A stretch of 37,472 nucleotides of DNA from Candidatus Poribacteria bacterium (GCA_022821495.1 JAJEDN010000065.1:1-37472); one strand, 5' to 3'; counted from the first letter of the stretch, positions 8,222-17,524 are shown. Translations and numbers: made by a program. The notes: a model not told the origin generated them from the sequence alone.

Positions 8222-10579
8222 CTACATACCGAGCCAACCGCTAAGCAGCCCGCCGTATTTCGCGATGAGCCCGGCAAACACGACAGACACCATAGACATC
8301 AACTTAATCAGAATGTTAAGCGAGGGACCGGAAGTATCTTTGAAAGGATCCCCGACGGTATCCCCGACAATAGTAGCTGTATGCTGTTCAGATCCTTTTT
8401 CACCGTATTCATCAACGTGTTTTTCTTCTTCAATAAACTTTTTGGCGTTGTCCCAGGCTCCACCGGCATTTGCCATCATGATTGCAAGGACAAACCCAGT
8501 TGCTAAGCCGCCAGCCAACAGACCTAACACACCACCGACATCAAAGATCAACCCAACAGCGACAGGCACAACAATAGCGATAAGCGATGGAAAAATCATT
8601 TCGCGTTGTGCCCCAGCTGTAGAGATCTCGACGCATCGTGCGTAATCGGGTTTCTCTTCACCTTTCATAATACCGGGTTTCTCACGAAATTGGCGGCGGA
8701 CCTCTTCTACCATAGCACCGGCGGCACGTCCGACAGCTTTCATTGTCAAGGCACAAAAATAGAACGCCATTACCGCCCCTATGAACAATCCGATGAGCAC
8801 TTGTGGGTTCATCAGGGTGACATCATAGTAATCCATAAATTGGCTGACGGAAACCTTTAGCGTCTCAACTGTGCCCTCGCCTTCAATATCCAGTGTGTCT
8901 TTGCCTGCCAAATGGATTAAACCATACCGGATTTCTTCTAAGTAAGCGGCAAGGAGTGCGAGTGCTGTTAGTGCGGCAGAACCGATAGCGAACCCTTTAC
9001 CGGTTGCAGCAGTCGTATTACCGAGTGCATCCAGTTGATCTGTGCGTTCTCGGACACTTTTATCAAGTTCTGCCATTTCAGCGTTTCCACCGGCGTTGTC
9101 AGCGATGGGTCCATAAGCATCTGTGGCGAGCGTGATACCGAGCGTTGCGAGCATACCGACAGCAGCGATGCCAACACCGTAAAGCCCCATCAGCGGTTCG
9201 GATGCGCCCCCGGGGAGGTAGTAGCTGATAGCAACTGCAGCGACGATTGTTATAACTGGAATCGCCGTTGATTCCATACCGACAGCGATACCTTCGATAA
9301 TGACTGTTGCGGGTCCGGTTTGTGCCTGTTTGGCAATCGCACGTGTCGGAGCATAATCGTGAGAAGTGAAAATTTCAGTGACTTTACCGATGATCAAGCC
9401 TGCTACGAGTCCAGCGACGATTGCTCCCCATATCTGCCATTTGTTCGGAAGATCGAGGTAGATCAGCACGGGGAGTGATATGACTGCAATGCCTGCAGCA
9501 CTACCGTTAATGCCGAAGTTAAGTGAACCCATCAACTGTTTCATTGATGCGCCCTCTTTTGTTCGCACAAGGTAAATACCCAAGATAGAGAGAATCACAC
9601 CGATGCCAGCGATAATCATCGGAGCCGAAAGGTATTTAAGTTGGAGGGCAACGTTCGCGTGGTCTTTAGCAGCGACTGCAGCAACACCGAGGGCAGCCGT
9701 TGCGAGAATTGAACCAGCGTAAGATTCATAGAGGTCAGCCCCCATGCCTGCGACATCGCCGACGTTATCACCGACGTTATCTGCAATTACGGCAGGATTG
9801 CGAGGATCGTCCTCTGGGATTCCTGCTTCGACTTTCCCCACGAGATCCGCCCCGACATCTGCTGCTTTTGTGTAAATACCGCCGCCGACACGGGCAAAGA
9901 GCGCCTGCGTTGAAGCGCCCATACCGAAGCTGAGCATAATCACAGTAATTTGTGGCAGTGGATTTACTTCTAAAAACCCGGGTAACATTTTAGGGAATAA
10001 ATAGTAGAGAATGAGGAACCATCCGGTAATATCAAGGAGTGCGAATCCTACAACAATCAACCCCATAACAGCCCCAGCGCGGAACGAGACCTTTAACCCA
10101 GCATTGAGCCCTTGCATGGCAGCACTTGTGGTACGGGCAGAGGCGTTGGTAGCAGTTTTCATACCGAGAAAACCGCAGAGTCCTGAGAAAAAACCGCCTG
10201 TGAGGAACGCAAACGGAACAACCTCATTTTGGGCTTTGAGGACGAAAGCCATAAAGATAAAGATGAGACAGAGGACAACAAAAACGATACCTACCACTTT
10301 ATATTGTTGCCTGAGATATGCCATGGCACCTTCGCGCACGGATTGTGCTATATCGCGCATTGTTTCATTGCCCTCATCCTGTTTCATCACAGCGCGGTAG
10401 AAATGGTAAGCAAACGCCAAAGCGATAAGCGCGCCGATAGGGGCAATCCACCATATCGGAGGTACATCTGGACGAGGATCTGTTTGGGCAAAAGCCTCAG
10501 TGGCTAAATTTAGGGTAGGTAGGAATACCAGCAATGATTTCCAATTTAGCCACCGGCTTTTGCAGGTGATATCACGCAT
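8222..10579 (-). CDS. hppA: Membrane-bound ion-pumping pyrophosphatase, K+-dependent type
   Basis: This integral inner-membrane enzyme hydrolyses pyrophosphate and pumps H+ or Na+. The 785-residue product contains the pyrophosphate-binding motifs DVGADLVGK (241-249), EDDPRNPAVIADNVGDNVGD (256-275), DAYGPIADNAGG (487-498) and GDTVGDPFKDTSGPS near the C-terminus, with about sixteen hydrophobic segments. Residues A524 and G527 in GNTTAATGKGF mark the K+-dependent class; K+-independent pumps have Lys and Thr there. That class contains both Na+ and H+ pumps, and I cannot decide between them. A stretch resembling a signal peptide (ending TEAFA, about residue 31) precedes the first core helix. AGAGAGG lies about 7 bases before the ATG. 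Confidence 0.95.
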   Translation of the reverse strand: MRDITCKSRWLNWKSLLVFLPTLNLATEAFAQTDPRPDVPPIWWIAPIGALIALAFAYHFYRAVMKQDEGNETMRDIAQSVREGAMAYLRQQYKVVGIVFVVLCLIFIFMAFVLKAQNEVVPFAFLTGGFFSGLCGFLGMKTATNASARTTSAAMQGLNAGLKVSFRAGAVMGLIVVGFALLDITGWFLILYYLFPKMLPGFLEVNPLPQITVIMLSFGMGASTQALFARVGGGIYTKAADVGADLVGKVEAGIPEDDPRNPAVIADNVGDNVGDVAGMGADLYESYAGSILATAALGVAAVAAKDHANVALQLKYLSAPMIIAGIGVILSILGIYLVRTKEGASMKQLMGSLNFGINGSAAGIAVISLPVLIYLDLPNKWQIWGAIVAGLVAGLIIGKVTEIFTSHDYAPTRAIAKQAQTGPATVIIEGIAVGMESTAIPVITIVAAVAISYYLPGGASEPLMGLYGVGIAAVGMLATLGITLATDAYGPIADNAGGNAEMAELDKSVRERTDQLDALGNTTAATGKGFAIGSAALTALALLAAYLEEIRYGLIHLAGKDTLDIEGEGTVETLKVSVSQFMDYYDVTLMNPQVLIGLFIGAVMAFYFCALTMKAVGRAAGAMVEEVRRQFREKPGIMKGEEKPDYARCVEISTAGAQREMIFPSLIAIVVPVAVGLIFDVGGVLGLLAGGLATGFVLAIMMANAGGAWDNAKKFIEEEKHVDEYGEKGSEQHTATIVGDTVGDPFKDTSGPSLNILIKLMSMVSVVFAGLIAKYGGLLSGWLGM

Positions 10580-10618
10580 TTAAAACCTCTCTTTTCTATT
10601 TTTTATTTTTATTCCGAC

Positions 10619-10740
10619 AGGATTTACGCAAAACCGTTTCGTTTGCTTGCAGGATTAGAAGCCTGGAAGGTTGCGTGGAAACGCTTCTTCCATCCCTCCA
10701 TCCCTCCGTCCTTCCAATTAAGCCTTTCCATCCATTCCTG
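10619..10740. repeat. Half-site of the palindromic family plus pyrimidine-rich repeats
   Basis: Bases 10619-10630 (AGGATTTACGCA) differ by one base from the terminal repeat of the MITE-like family, with no matching right end nearby. They are followed by a pyrimidine-rich, imperfectly repeated tract of CATCCCTC-type units (about 10690-10735). No coding potential is seen. The tract separates hppA from the end of folC. Confidence 0.45.
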
Positions 10741-10751
10741 TTTCAATGTTC

Positions 10752-12149
10752 TCATGATGCGGAAGTCCTGTTCGATTTAAACAATTCAAGTGCTTGACCA
10801 ACGAAATAGAGCGAACCTGTGATGCAGATTAGATCTGTCAACGATGCGGACGCTAATGCCTGTCCGATTGCTTTTTCTGGGTTTGGACACGCTGTAATTT
10901 CCTTACATACACCAGACCATGTATTCCGTATTGTCTCAGCAGACATGACACGCGGGTTATCCGAAACTTCCGTAGCAATCACAATGTCAGCGGTATTAGA
11001 GACAATATTTCCGATTTCTGTGAGATTTTTATCTTTCATTGAACTAACGACAAAAATTGCCTTATCGTAACAAAAACTTTCACGAAGTGTTTGGCATAAA
11101 GCCTGCATTGAAACAGGAGAGTGCGCGCCATCGAGTACAACGAGTGGCGAAGACATAATCCGCTGGATGCGTCCGCGCCATTGCACATTCTTGAATCCCT
11201 CGTAAACGCAGGTTTTCGGAACACTGTATCCAGCCTGTTTCAGGCATTCAATCGCTGCGATAGCCGTCAACGCATTTACAAATTGGTGGTGTCCCAGAAG
11301 CGGCATAATGAGTTGCGGATAACTTTCAGAATCCATTTCGACGTTAAATTGTTGTGCCACAGGTACCCCATCAGTATTCAGGAGGAGACAAGAGACAGAC
11401 GCCTGATGATCCGGTTCTACCTCTCCACGAATTGGTTTGCCAACCGTACTATGGGGTTTAACTTCAATGACCCGTGCGTTCCGCTCTTTAGCAATCCTTT
11501 CAAACACAGTTCGCGCTTCCGGGTGCTGTGGTGCGAGCACGAGCGGACACCCTTCTTTAATGATTTCAGCTTTCTCGCCAGCTATCTGGGTATAAGTTTC
11601 CCCTAATATCGCCGTATGTTCTAAACCGATCGGCGTGATAACAGTCGTAACAGGTTTAACAACGTTCGTCGCGTCGAGTCTGCCACCTAAGCCGACTTCA
11701 ATCACAGCAAAGTCAGTCGCCTTGTCGGCAAAATAGGAAAAAGCGAGTGCAGTGTATATCTCAAAAAACGAGACACGCCCGAATTCGGCAGCCGAAGCGG
11801 CTTCGATTGCGGGTTTGATTTTATCAATATAGTGAGCGATCTCAGCCTCTGAAATCAACGCATTATCAATACGACAACGTTCTCTCGGCGTAATGAGGTG
11901 TGGCGATGTAAACAAGCCGGTCTTATAGCCTGCGTGTGTCAGTACAGATGCGATGAGTGCGGCAGTAGAACCTTTCCCTTTGCTTCCCGCGACATGGATA
12001 ACCCGTAATCTATCGTGTGGATTATCGAGTAATTTTAGCAAGAGAGAGATGCGGTTGAGATTATAGAGCCGTGCCTGTCGTGAAAAATCAGGACTTCTTT
12101 CGTAATCGATAAACGCTTCAATATAAGCAAGTGCCGCTTCATAGTCCAT
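10752..12149 (-). CDS. folC: Folylpolyglutamate synthase / dihydrofolate synthase
   Basis: FolC is an ATP-dependent ligase that adds glutamate to folates and, in many bacteria, to dihydropteroate. The 465-residue product has the FolC ATP-binding loop HVAGSKGKGST, the TSPHL motif soon after, and a Mur-ligase-type C-terminal domain with VVLDGAHSP. The frame is open up to 12224, but the first 25 codons of that version lie in a dispersed leader repeat. I therefore place the start at the ATG at 12149 (MDYEAALAYIEAF), which is the usual family start and has AAGG about 12 bases upstream. glyA lies directly upstream on the same strand, making a folate/one-carbon pair. Confidence 0.93.
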   Translation of the reverse strand: MDYEAALAYIEAFIDYERSPDFSRQARLYNLNRISLLLKLLDNPHDRLRVIHVAGSKGKGSTAALIASVLTHAGYKTGLFTSPHLITPRERCRIDNALISEAEIAHYIDKIKPAIEAASAAEFGRVSFFEIYTALAFSYFADKATDFAVIEVGLGGRLDATNVVKPVTTVITPIGLEHTAILGETYTQIAGEKAEIIKEGCPLVLAPQHPEARTVFERIAKERNARVIEVKPHSTVGKPIRGEVEPDHQASVSCLLLNTDGVPVAQQFNVEMDSESYPQLIMPLLGHHQFVNALTAIAAIECLKQAGYSVPKTCVYEGFKNVQWRGRIQRIMSSPLVVLDGAHSPVSMQALCQTLRESFCYDKAIFVVSSMKDKNLTEIGNIVSNTADIVIATEVSDNPRVMSAETIRNTWSGVCKEITACPNPEKAIGQALASASLTDLICITGSLYFVGQALELFKSNRTSAS

Positions 12150-12241
12150 TTTTTTAAGTTGCCTTGCGGTTCGGTGAAGGCGGGATGTATCAAAAACGTT
12201 CCTCTCCGTATATCCGCGCTCCATTTCATTACGCGCTACAT
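12147..12241 (-). repeat. Dispersed leader repeat upstream of folC
   Basis: The roughly 90 bases before folC closely resemble those before ggt (26428-26515). In minus orientation both contain GTAATGAAATGGAG, then a less conserved middle with CGGATATACGGAGAG- or CGGACATACGAGAG-like sequence, and end in CGAACCGCAAGG followed by a TTAAAAA stretch and the gene's ATG. The AAGG can act as the ribosome binding site. The repeat also supplies the open N-terminal extension that could mislead start-codon calls. Confidence 0.6.
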
Positions 12242-12272
12242 CTCATAATAACTGACAACTAATAACCAACAA

Positions 12273-13526
12273 CTATTCTAAATATTCGTAAATCGGGAAT
12301 TGTGTGCAGAGTTCCTTGACTTTCTCCCGAATCTGGCGTTTGATGGCGGCTTTTTGTCTGTTTTCAAGCGTCTCTGTGATAAAATCGGCAACTTGAACCA
12401 TGTCATCTTCTTTCATGCCGCGCGTTGTAACCATCGGTGTGCCGAGGCGTAAACCGCTCGTTGTTTTCGGTTTCCTTTTGTCAAAAGGGATTGTGTTTTT
12501 ATTGACGATAATTCCAGCATCTTCTAAGTGATCGGCAGCTTGTCGCCCACTGAGTTTTTCGTACTTTGAGGTGAGATCTATCAGCATCAGGTGATTGTCC
12601 GTTCCATCGCTCACCAATCGGAACCCATTTTCGATGAGCCGCTCAGCAAGTGCCTTTGCATTTTTAACAATCTGCGCTTGATATACTTTAAAGTCGGGCG
12701 CGCTCGCCTCTTTGAATGCGACAGCCCTCGCGGCGATTGTATGAAGGAAAGGACCGCCTTGTAAGCCAGGGAACACGGCGCGATCAATTTTGTCTGCGTA
12801 CTCGGCTCTACACATAATCATTGCCCCGCGGGGCCCCCGTAAGGTTTTATGTGTTGTCGTCGTAATTACATCGGCATAGGGAACAGGGTCTGGATGAACA
12901 CCGCCTGCGATAAGCCCTGCAATATGGGCTATATCAGCGAGAAGATAAGCACCTACGGCATCAGCAACCTGCCGCCACGCGGCAAAGTCAAAATGCCGAG
13001 GGTAGGCTGTGGCACCCACAACAATGAGTTTGGGACGATGCTCTTCTGCGAGCCGTGCGATCTCTTCCATGTCGATTCGCTCGGTTTCGGCATCTACACC
13101 ATAAGCAGCAATATTGTAAAGGTTTCCTGAAAAGTTGACACCAGCACCGTGCGTAAGATGTCCTCCTTGACTGAGAGACATACCGAGAACCGTATCACCC
13201 GGTTCAAGCAAGGCATGGTAAACTGCCATGTTCGCTTGGCTGCCTGCGTGCGGTTGGACGTTAACGTGTTCAACGCCGAAGAGTGCCTTCGCGCGTTCGA
13301 TTGCGAGGGATTCAACATCGTCCATAAACTGACATCCGTTATAGTAACGTTCACCGGGGTAGCCTTCGGCGTACTTATTGGCGAGAATGCTGCTTTGAGC
13401 CTCCATAACGGCACGGCTGGCGTAGTTTTCCGACGGGATTAACATGAGGGAATCTTGCTGGCGTGTTAGGTCTTTGGCGGCGATTTCAACGATTTGTGGG
13501 TCAACTTCACCTAATAATTTGTTCAT
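12273..13526 (-). CDS. glyA: Serine hydroxymethyltransferase
   Basis: GlyA is a cytoplasmic PLP enzyme that converts serine and tetrahydrofolate to glycine and 5,10-methylene-tetrahydrofolate. The 417-residue protein shows the family signatures [22 protein letters not shown] and [13 protein letters not shown], and the PLP-lysine motif [13 protein letters not shown]. Its length is normal. folC lies downstream on the same strand after a 123-base gap that includes the leader repeat, so the two may form a folate/one-carbon unit. The upstream gap is AT-rich and shared with the only divergent gene in the window. I saw no riboswitch there. Confidence 0.97.
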   Translation of the reverse strand: MNKLLGEVDPQIVEIAAKDLTRQQDSLMLIPSENYASRAVMEAQSSILANKYAEGYPGERYYNGCQFMDDVESLAIERAKALFGVEHVNVQPHAGSQANMAVYHALLEPGDTVLGMSLSQGGHLTHGAGVNFSGNLYNIAAYGVDAETERIDMEEIARLAEEHRPKLIVVGATAYPRHFDFAAWRQVADAVGAYLLADIAHIAGLIAGGVHPDPVPYADVITTTTHKTLRGPRGAMIMCRAEYADKIDRAVFPGLQGGPFLHTIAARAVAFKEASAPDFKVYQAQIVKNAKALAERLIENGFRLVSDGTDNHLMLIDLTSKYEKLSGRQAADHLEDAGIIVNKNTIPFDKRKPKTTSGLRLGTPMVTTRGMKEDDMVQVADFITETLENRQKAAIKRQIREKVKELCTQFPIYEYLE

Positions 13527-13894
13527 TTTGTGTACCGCTTGCGATTAAATTAGTGTTGTATTGTAAAGGTTTAGAAGATAAATTTTAACACAGATTTGCC
13601 ACAAATTCAAATTTTTCTAATTTTTGCTGGTTTCCGAAGGTTGCCATTTTAAAATCAGTGTCGTCCTGCTTAATACTATTGTATTTGTTGTTCTTTATTT
13701 TTGTTTCTTCAAAAAACAGGAAGGTGTAACATTTCAAGAAGATCATTATCAACTGATGCTCTAAGTATTTCAGTTGCATGCTATTGAATAATATGATAAT
13801 CTAATAGACAATAAGATGTCTTAGTAACCTTAAAAAACTACGGTTCACCCATAACCTTAACCTCTTGATTGAGGCACTGAACGAAAGGGTTAAT
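13527..13894. other. AT-rich divergent intergenic region
   Basis: These 368 bases separate glyA (minus) from the propeller lipoprotein gene (plus) and must hold promoters for both. The stretch is strongly AT-rich. I could not fix -35/-10 boxes with confidence. Short frames here (for example 13585-13779 minus) show no protein-like features, and no RNA gene was recognised. Confidence 0.5.
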
Positions 13895-16180
13895 GTGTAT
13901 TTCTGGAACAGACGCTTGTACAATAAATTTTGGAAACCCGCGAGCTGCACTGAAAAGTTGATAATCCTATTCATGGTCCTGCTTGTGTGGGGATGTGACT
14001 CACAACAGAAACAACAGGCACAGCAGCCTGTACCCTCCGCAGTGATGGAATCTGTCACACCCCCTCCGCGTGCTGAAGATTGGCATACATTCATGCACGA
14101 TTTAGGCTTTTCGGGAGTGAGCCCTGATCAAAGCCTCGCGCCGCCGTTAGCATTGCTGTGGAAATTCAAGACCGGTGGACCGCTCTACGCCTCTCCTGTC
14201 ATCGCGAATGGCATTCTATATATCGGTTCGACGGATGGCAAATTGTACGCGCTCGATGCGAAGCAGTGGGGGATTAAATGGGTTTTTGATGCGGGAGATG
14301 CTATCCGATACTCCGCCACAGTGCTCGGAGATAGCGTCTATTTCAACGCACGGAATAACAAAGTTTATGCCTTAGATACAAAAACAGGTGAGAAACTCTG
14401 GGAGTTCAAATCAAAAAATTGGATGGACGCGCCACCGGTCGTTGTAGATAACAAGGTTTATATTGGCGTGTTCCCTTCAAAAATCTATGTGTTGAACGCA
14501 AGAACAGGGACAGTTGAATCGGTGCGCGATCGGACAATTCATATTAAGGGGATCGAATACGGATGTGCGAAAGGTGTATTTCGTCCCGTTTTCCCGGAAC
14601 ACAATGCGAAGATGTGGAGGGCTCAGACGGCAGGAAGTGAGAGTTATCCTGTCATCGCAAATGGCAGCGTCTATATTGGGGCACGCGATGGACATCTGCA
14701 CGCCTTTGACGCTTCATCAAAGACCCAGACTTGGGTGCATCAACTCAGTGGTTTTGTGGAAGCCGCACCGGCGATTTCTGATGGCATCCTTTATGCTGCA
14801 TCGGGTGACGGCAGCGTCTATGCGTTCACAAACGCGAGCGCGGTTACAAACGCTGGCAATAGGGATGGCGCGACAGACCCGCGGCAAACGGGAATTGTGG
14901 TGCATGATACTGCCCCGGTTTACGCGAATAAAGAAGGCACATCTGTGTTGTTAAATCTCAACGACGGCGTGCGTTTGCCGATTGTGCAAACTTCGGACGA
15001 ATCAACGCCGAATGCGCGTATGGCATTCGACGGGTATGAGGTTGAACTCCCGAACGGTGTCAGGGGATGGATGGACAAGTTCGCTTTTGGGGAATTTGAA
15101 GATACTGATGGTATCATGTTCAACACGACTTTCAGTCGTGGACATGGTCTCTCGACTGACCTACCGCGTAGGATGCAATTGCTTGAAGGTGCGGAATTCC
15201 CGCGCTGGAGTCCTGACGGCAAACTGATCGCATTTCTAAAAAGGAATGACTTAAAGAGTAGGTACTGGCGTGCGAATGAACTGTGGATTATGGATCGGGA
15301 CGGGAAACAGGCGCGAAGACTTTACACTGGACAGTTTTACAATCCGCATATCTCTTGGTCACTGGATAGCAGACTTTTGGCATTTGAGGTTGACGAAGGC
15401 GGAGAACGGTATATCTATACAGTGGATTGGCAATTCGGACGCATTAAACAGTTGGCTCTCGGCGAAGGACCTGCTTGGTCGCCTACCTCAAATCGCTTGG
15501 TATTTAGAAGATACGACTTCTCTGAAACTGGGGCGATGGATGTCATCTACCGTATCAATAGTGATGGCAGCGATTTAAGCGCAATCGCGCGTGTGCCAAT
15601 TGAACGCCGACAACGCAATTACACCTATCTCCCCGCCCCAACTTGGGCACCTGATGGCACCCGCGTCGCTTTTGGTGTGAATAACTCGAAATATGCCGGT
15701 GTCCGCATCCAAAATATAGAGGGTGAACGCATAAAGGAAATCCAAACCCAACATCAAAAGGTTCAGCAGTTGAATTGGTCAGCAGATAGCACACAACTGG
15801 CTTACGTTTTATCCGGTAGTAATCGTCCGGGTCAGCGGATTGATAAACAGTTGCATATATCGGAGTCAACACCCACGCTAACGCAGAGCCAAATCTTGAA
15901 ACACACGTCGCCTGCTTGGTCACCGACGGGGAGACAGTTAGCGTATTTGGAACGCGAGGACTGCCAAGGGATTCGTTGGAAAGTCTGGGTTTATGACCTT
16001 GAAAGCGGTAAGAAAATGCCTATCGCCCGCACTGCTATGAAACTGACCTCTGTTGTGTGGATGCCAGACGGTGAGCATCTCTGTTTGTGGCAGACATCAG
16101 ACTATCTGCGCGATAATGCGTATAAACCGGCGTTGACGCAGGCGTGGATTGTACCTGTTGATCTTCCTGCTTTTGAATAG
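13895..16180 (+). CDS. Lipoprotein with PQQ-type and TolB-type beta-propellers
   Basis: This 761-residue protein has a lipoprotein signal with Cys34 after LIILFMVLLVWG. A PQQ-like propeller follows at about residues 83-312, with repeats such as ANGILYIGSTDGKLYALDA and DSVYFNARNNKVYALDTKTG. Next comes a segment resembling a bacterial SH3 domain (about 333-403, ending NGVRGWMDKF). The rest is a TolB/PD40-like propeller from about 430 to the end, with FPRWSPDGKLIAFL and SWSLDSRLLAFE units. It is probably anchored in the envelope and mediates protein or glycan contacts; no enzyme residues can be assigned. The GTG at 13895 has AAAGGG five bases upstream and is preferred to the TTG at 13865, which has none. 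It is the only clear plus-strand gene. Confidence 0.85.
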   Translation: MYFWNRRLYNKFWKPASCTEKLIILFMVLLVWGCDSQQKQQAQQPVPSAVMESVTPPPRAEDWHTFMHDLGFSGVSPDQSLAPPLALLWKFKTGGPLYASPVIANGILYIGSTDGKLYALDAKQWGIKWVFDAGDAIRYSATVLGDSVYFNARNNKVYALDTKTGEKLWEFKSKNWMDAPPVVVDNKVYIGVFPSKIYVLNARTGTVESVRDRTIHIKGIEYGCAKGVFRPVFPEHNAKMWRAQTAGSESYPVIANGSVYIGARDGHLHAFDASSKTQTWVHQLSGFVEAAPAISDGILYAASGDGSVYAFTNASAVTNAGNRDGATDPRQTGIVVHDTAPVYANKEGTSVLLNLNDGVRLPIVQTSDESTPNARMAFDGYEVELPNGVRGWMDKFAFGEFEDTDGIMFNTTFSRGHGLSTDLPRRMQLLEGAEFPRWSPDGKLIAFLKRNDLKSRYWRANELWIMDRDGKQARRLYTGQFYNPHISWSLDSRLLAFEVDEGGERYIYTVDWQFGRIKQLALGEGPAWSPTSNRLVFRRYDFSETGAMDVIYRINSDGSDLSAIARVPIERRQRNYTYLPAPTWAPDGTRVAFGVNNSKYAGVRIQNIEGERIKEIQTQHQKVQQLNWSADSTQLAYVLSGSNRPGQRIDKQLHISESTPTLTQSQILKHTSPAWSPTGRQLAYLEREDCQGIRWKVWVYDLESGKKMPIARTAMKLTSVVWMPDGEHLCLWQTSDYLRDNAYKPALTQAWIVPVDLPAFE

Positions 16181-16240
16181 CAAGTTTTAGTTTGCAAGCT
16201 GCACACTTTTGAATAGCAAGTTTTAGTTTGCAAGCTGCAC
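16171..16240. repeat. 36-bp tandem duplication between convergent genes
   Basis: The unit beginning TTTTGAATAGCAAGTTTTAG occurs twice in a row with period 36 (16171-16206 and 16207-16240). The first copy includes the stop codon of the propeller lipoprotein (TAG at 16178-16180). The second ends at the stop of the alcohol dehydrogenase. It may act in mRNA ending or be a recent slippage duplication. Confidence 0.85.
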
Positions 16241-17409
16241 TAAAACGCCGCCTCAAATAACGCTACCATATCCGCTTCTGTGCAGGCTCTTGGGTTGAAT
16301 TTGTGGCAGTGATCAAGCATTGCATCTGCGCCGAGTTTTGGAATCTTTTTTCGGTCTAAGCCAGCCTCTCCAAGCCCAGCAGGCATATTCAGTTCAGTGT
16401 TGAATGCTTTGATTTTATCAATAGCGGCACGTCCTGCTTCACTGCTATCCATCCCGTTGGTATCTATCCCCAAGGCACGCGCGACTTCGGCGTACTTCTC
16501 GGTTGCGTATGAAAAGTTAAATTCCATGACAGGTGGGAGCAAAATTGCGTTTGCTACGCCGTGCGGGATCGGTGCGTCCGTGGAAAGTTGATGCGCCAGC
16601 GAGTGAACCGCACCGAGTCCCTTCTGGAACGAAAACGCTGCCATACACGATCCGAGTAGCATCTCTCCTCGCGCTGCCACGTCCGCCCCGTTGTGATACA
16701 CTTTTTGGATGTTCGCACTCAAAATTCTGAGTGCCTGCAATGCGACCCCTTCGGCAATAGGATGATACTTCGTTGCGACATACGCCTCAATCCCGTGCGT
16801 AATGGCATCCATACCCGTTGCAGCAGTGAGTGCGGACGGCATGCCGACCGTTATCCCCGGATCAAGGAGTGCTATATTCGACATATTGAGCGGGGTAACG
16901 ATCGCTCGTTTCCGCCATCTGTTGGTCGTGTTGAACGATGTATCCGTAATGATTGATCCTTGTGAGACTTCGCTGCCAGTGCCTGCGGTTGTGGGGACGC
17001 AAATTAAGGGCGGCATATCATCGCGAATCCTTTCAGCACCACCGACATCCGCGTAATAAGGCTCTAAGGGCGGCTCATGGGTTGTCAAAAGCCGGATGGC
17101 TTTGGCAGCATCCATAACGCTGCCCCCACCGACAGCGATGACGACATCGCACGCTTCAGACTTATAGACTTCGACCCCATGTGTGATGCTGGTATCTGTG
17201 GGATTCGGTTCGATATCCGAATATATCGCATGCGGTAAACCACTTGCGTCTAAAGCATCTATCGCTTTGGCAAGAATACCGGCGTTGATAACACCGGCAT
17301 CGCTCACCAAGAACGGTTTTTTGCCTTCAAACGTTTTGACATGTTCACCTAAGTTTTGGATGGCACCGTCGCCCAATTCAATTCGTGGGGGTAAAAAATA
17401 GTTTTGCAT
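16240..17409 (-). CDS. Iron-containing alcohol dehydrogenase
   Basis: This is a group III (Fe-dependent) NAD(P)-linked dehydrogenase of about 389 residues acting on an unknown alcohol or aldehyde. It has the nucleotide loop VIAVGGGSVMDAAKAI and the metal-binding region with GMDAITHGIEAYV, AVHSLAHQLS and PIPHGVANAILLP. These contain the conserved Asp and three His residues of the family. The ATG at 17409 (MQNYFLPPRIELG) resembles family N-termini. A GTG five codons earlier at 17424 is also possible; neither has a clear ribosome binding site. A strong hairpin lies just upstream at 17430-17457. The gene converges on the lipoprotein gene and no pathway partner is adjacent. Confidence 0.93.
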   Translation of the reverse strand: MQNYFLPPRIELGDGAIQNLGEHVKTFEGKKPFLVSDAGVINAGILAKAIDALDASGLPHAIYSDIEPNPTDTSITHGVEVYKSEACDVVIAVGGGSVMDAAKAIRLLTTHEPPLEPYYADVGGAERIRDDMPPLICVPTTAGTGSEVSQGSIITDTSFNTTNRWRKRAIVTPLNMSNIALLDPGITVGMPSALTAATGMDAITHGIEAYVATKYHPIAEGVALQALRILSANIQKVYHNGADVAARGEMLLGSCMAAFSFQKGLGAVHSLAHQLSTDAPIPHGVANAILLPPVMEFNFSYATEKYAEVARALGIDTNGMDSSEAGRAAIDKIKAFNTELNMPAGLGEAGLDRKKIPKLGADAMLDHCHKFNPRACTEADMVALFEAAF

Positions 17410-17429
17410 TTGAAATTTTTGCACAAAGG

Positions 17430-17457
17430 TAGCGCGAGGCAGTAAGACCTCGCGCTA
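17430..17457. repeat. Perfect 10-bp GC-rich stem-loop
   Basis: TAGCGCGAGG (17430-17439) pairs with CCTCGCGCTA (17448-17457) around an 8-base loop. It sits between the palindromic element at 17458 and the start of the iron alcohol dehydrogenase. In a minus-strand transcript it would fold just before the start codon. There is no T tract, so terminator activity is doubtful; a leader structure or another dispersed repeat is possible. Confidence 0.7.
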
Positions 17458-17522
17458 TAGGTATCTTTAACCCCCTAAATCCCCCTTATCAGGGGGACTT
17501 TAAGAGGAGATACGTGAGTCCT
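17458..17522. mobile_element. MITE-like palindromic element, copy 2 (truncated)
   Basis: The right end TACGTGAGTCCT (17511-17522) is a degenerate terminal repeat. The core holds the perfect hairpin CCCCC-TTATCA-GGGGG (17481-17496). From the core through the following ATCTATTTTG it is nearly identical to copy 1. The left terminal repeat is missing or decayed. It ends two bases from the stop codon of the adjoining gene. Confidence 0.65.
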
Positions 17523-17524
17523 AT

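Noticed and set aside
10690..10735. CATCCCTCC-type repeats as a CRISPR array
   Set aside because: The units are 8-9 bases with no spacers, so this is simple pyrimidine-rich repetition.
13585..13779. 64-codon frame in the gap upstream of glyA
   Set aside because: It is an AT-rich Lys/Phe/Asn-biased frame with no ribosome binding site. It is probably noncoding.
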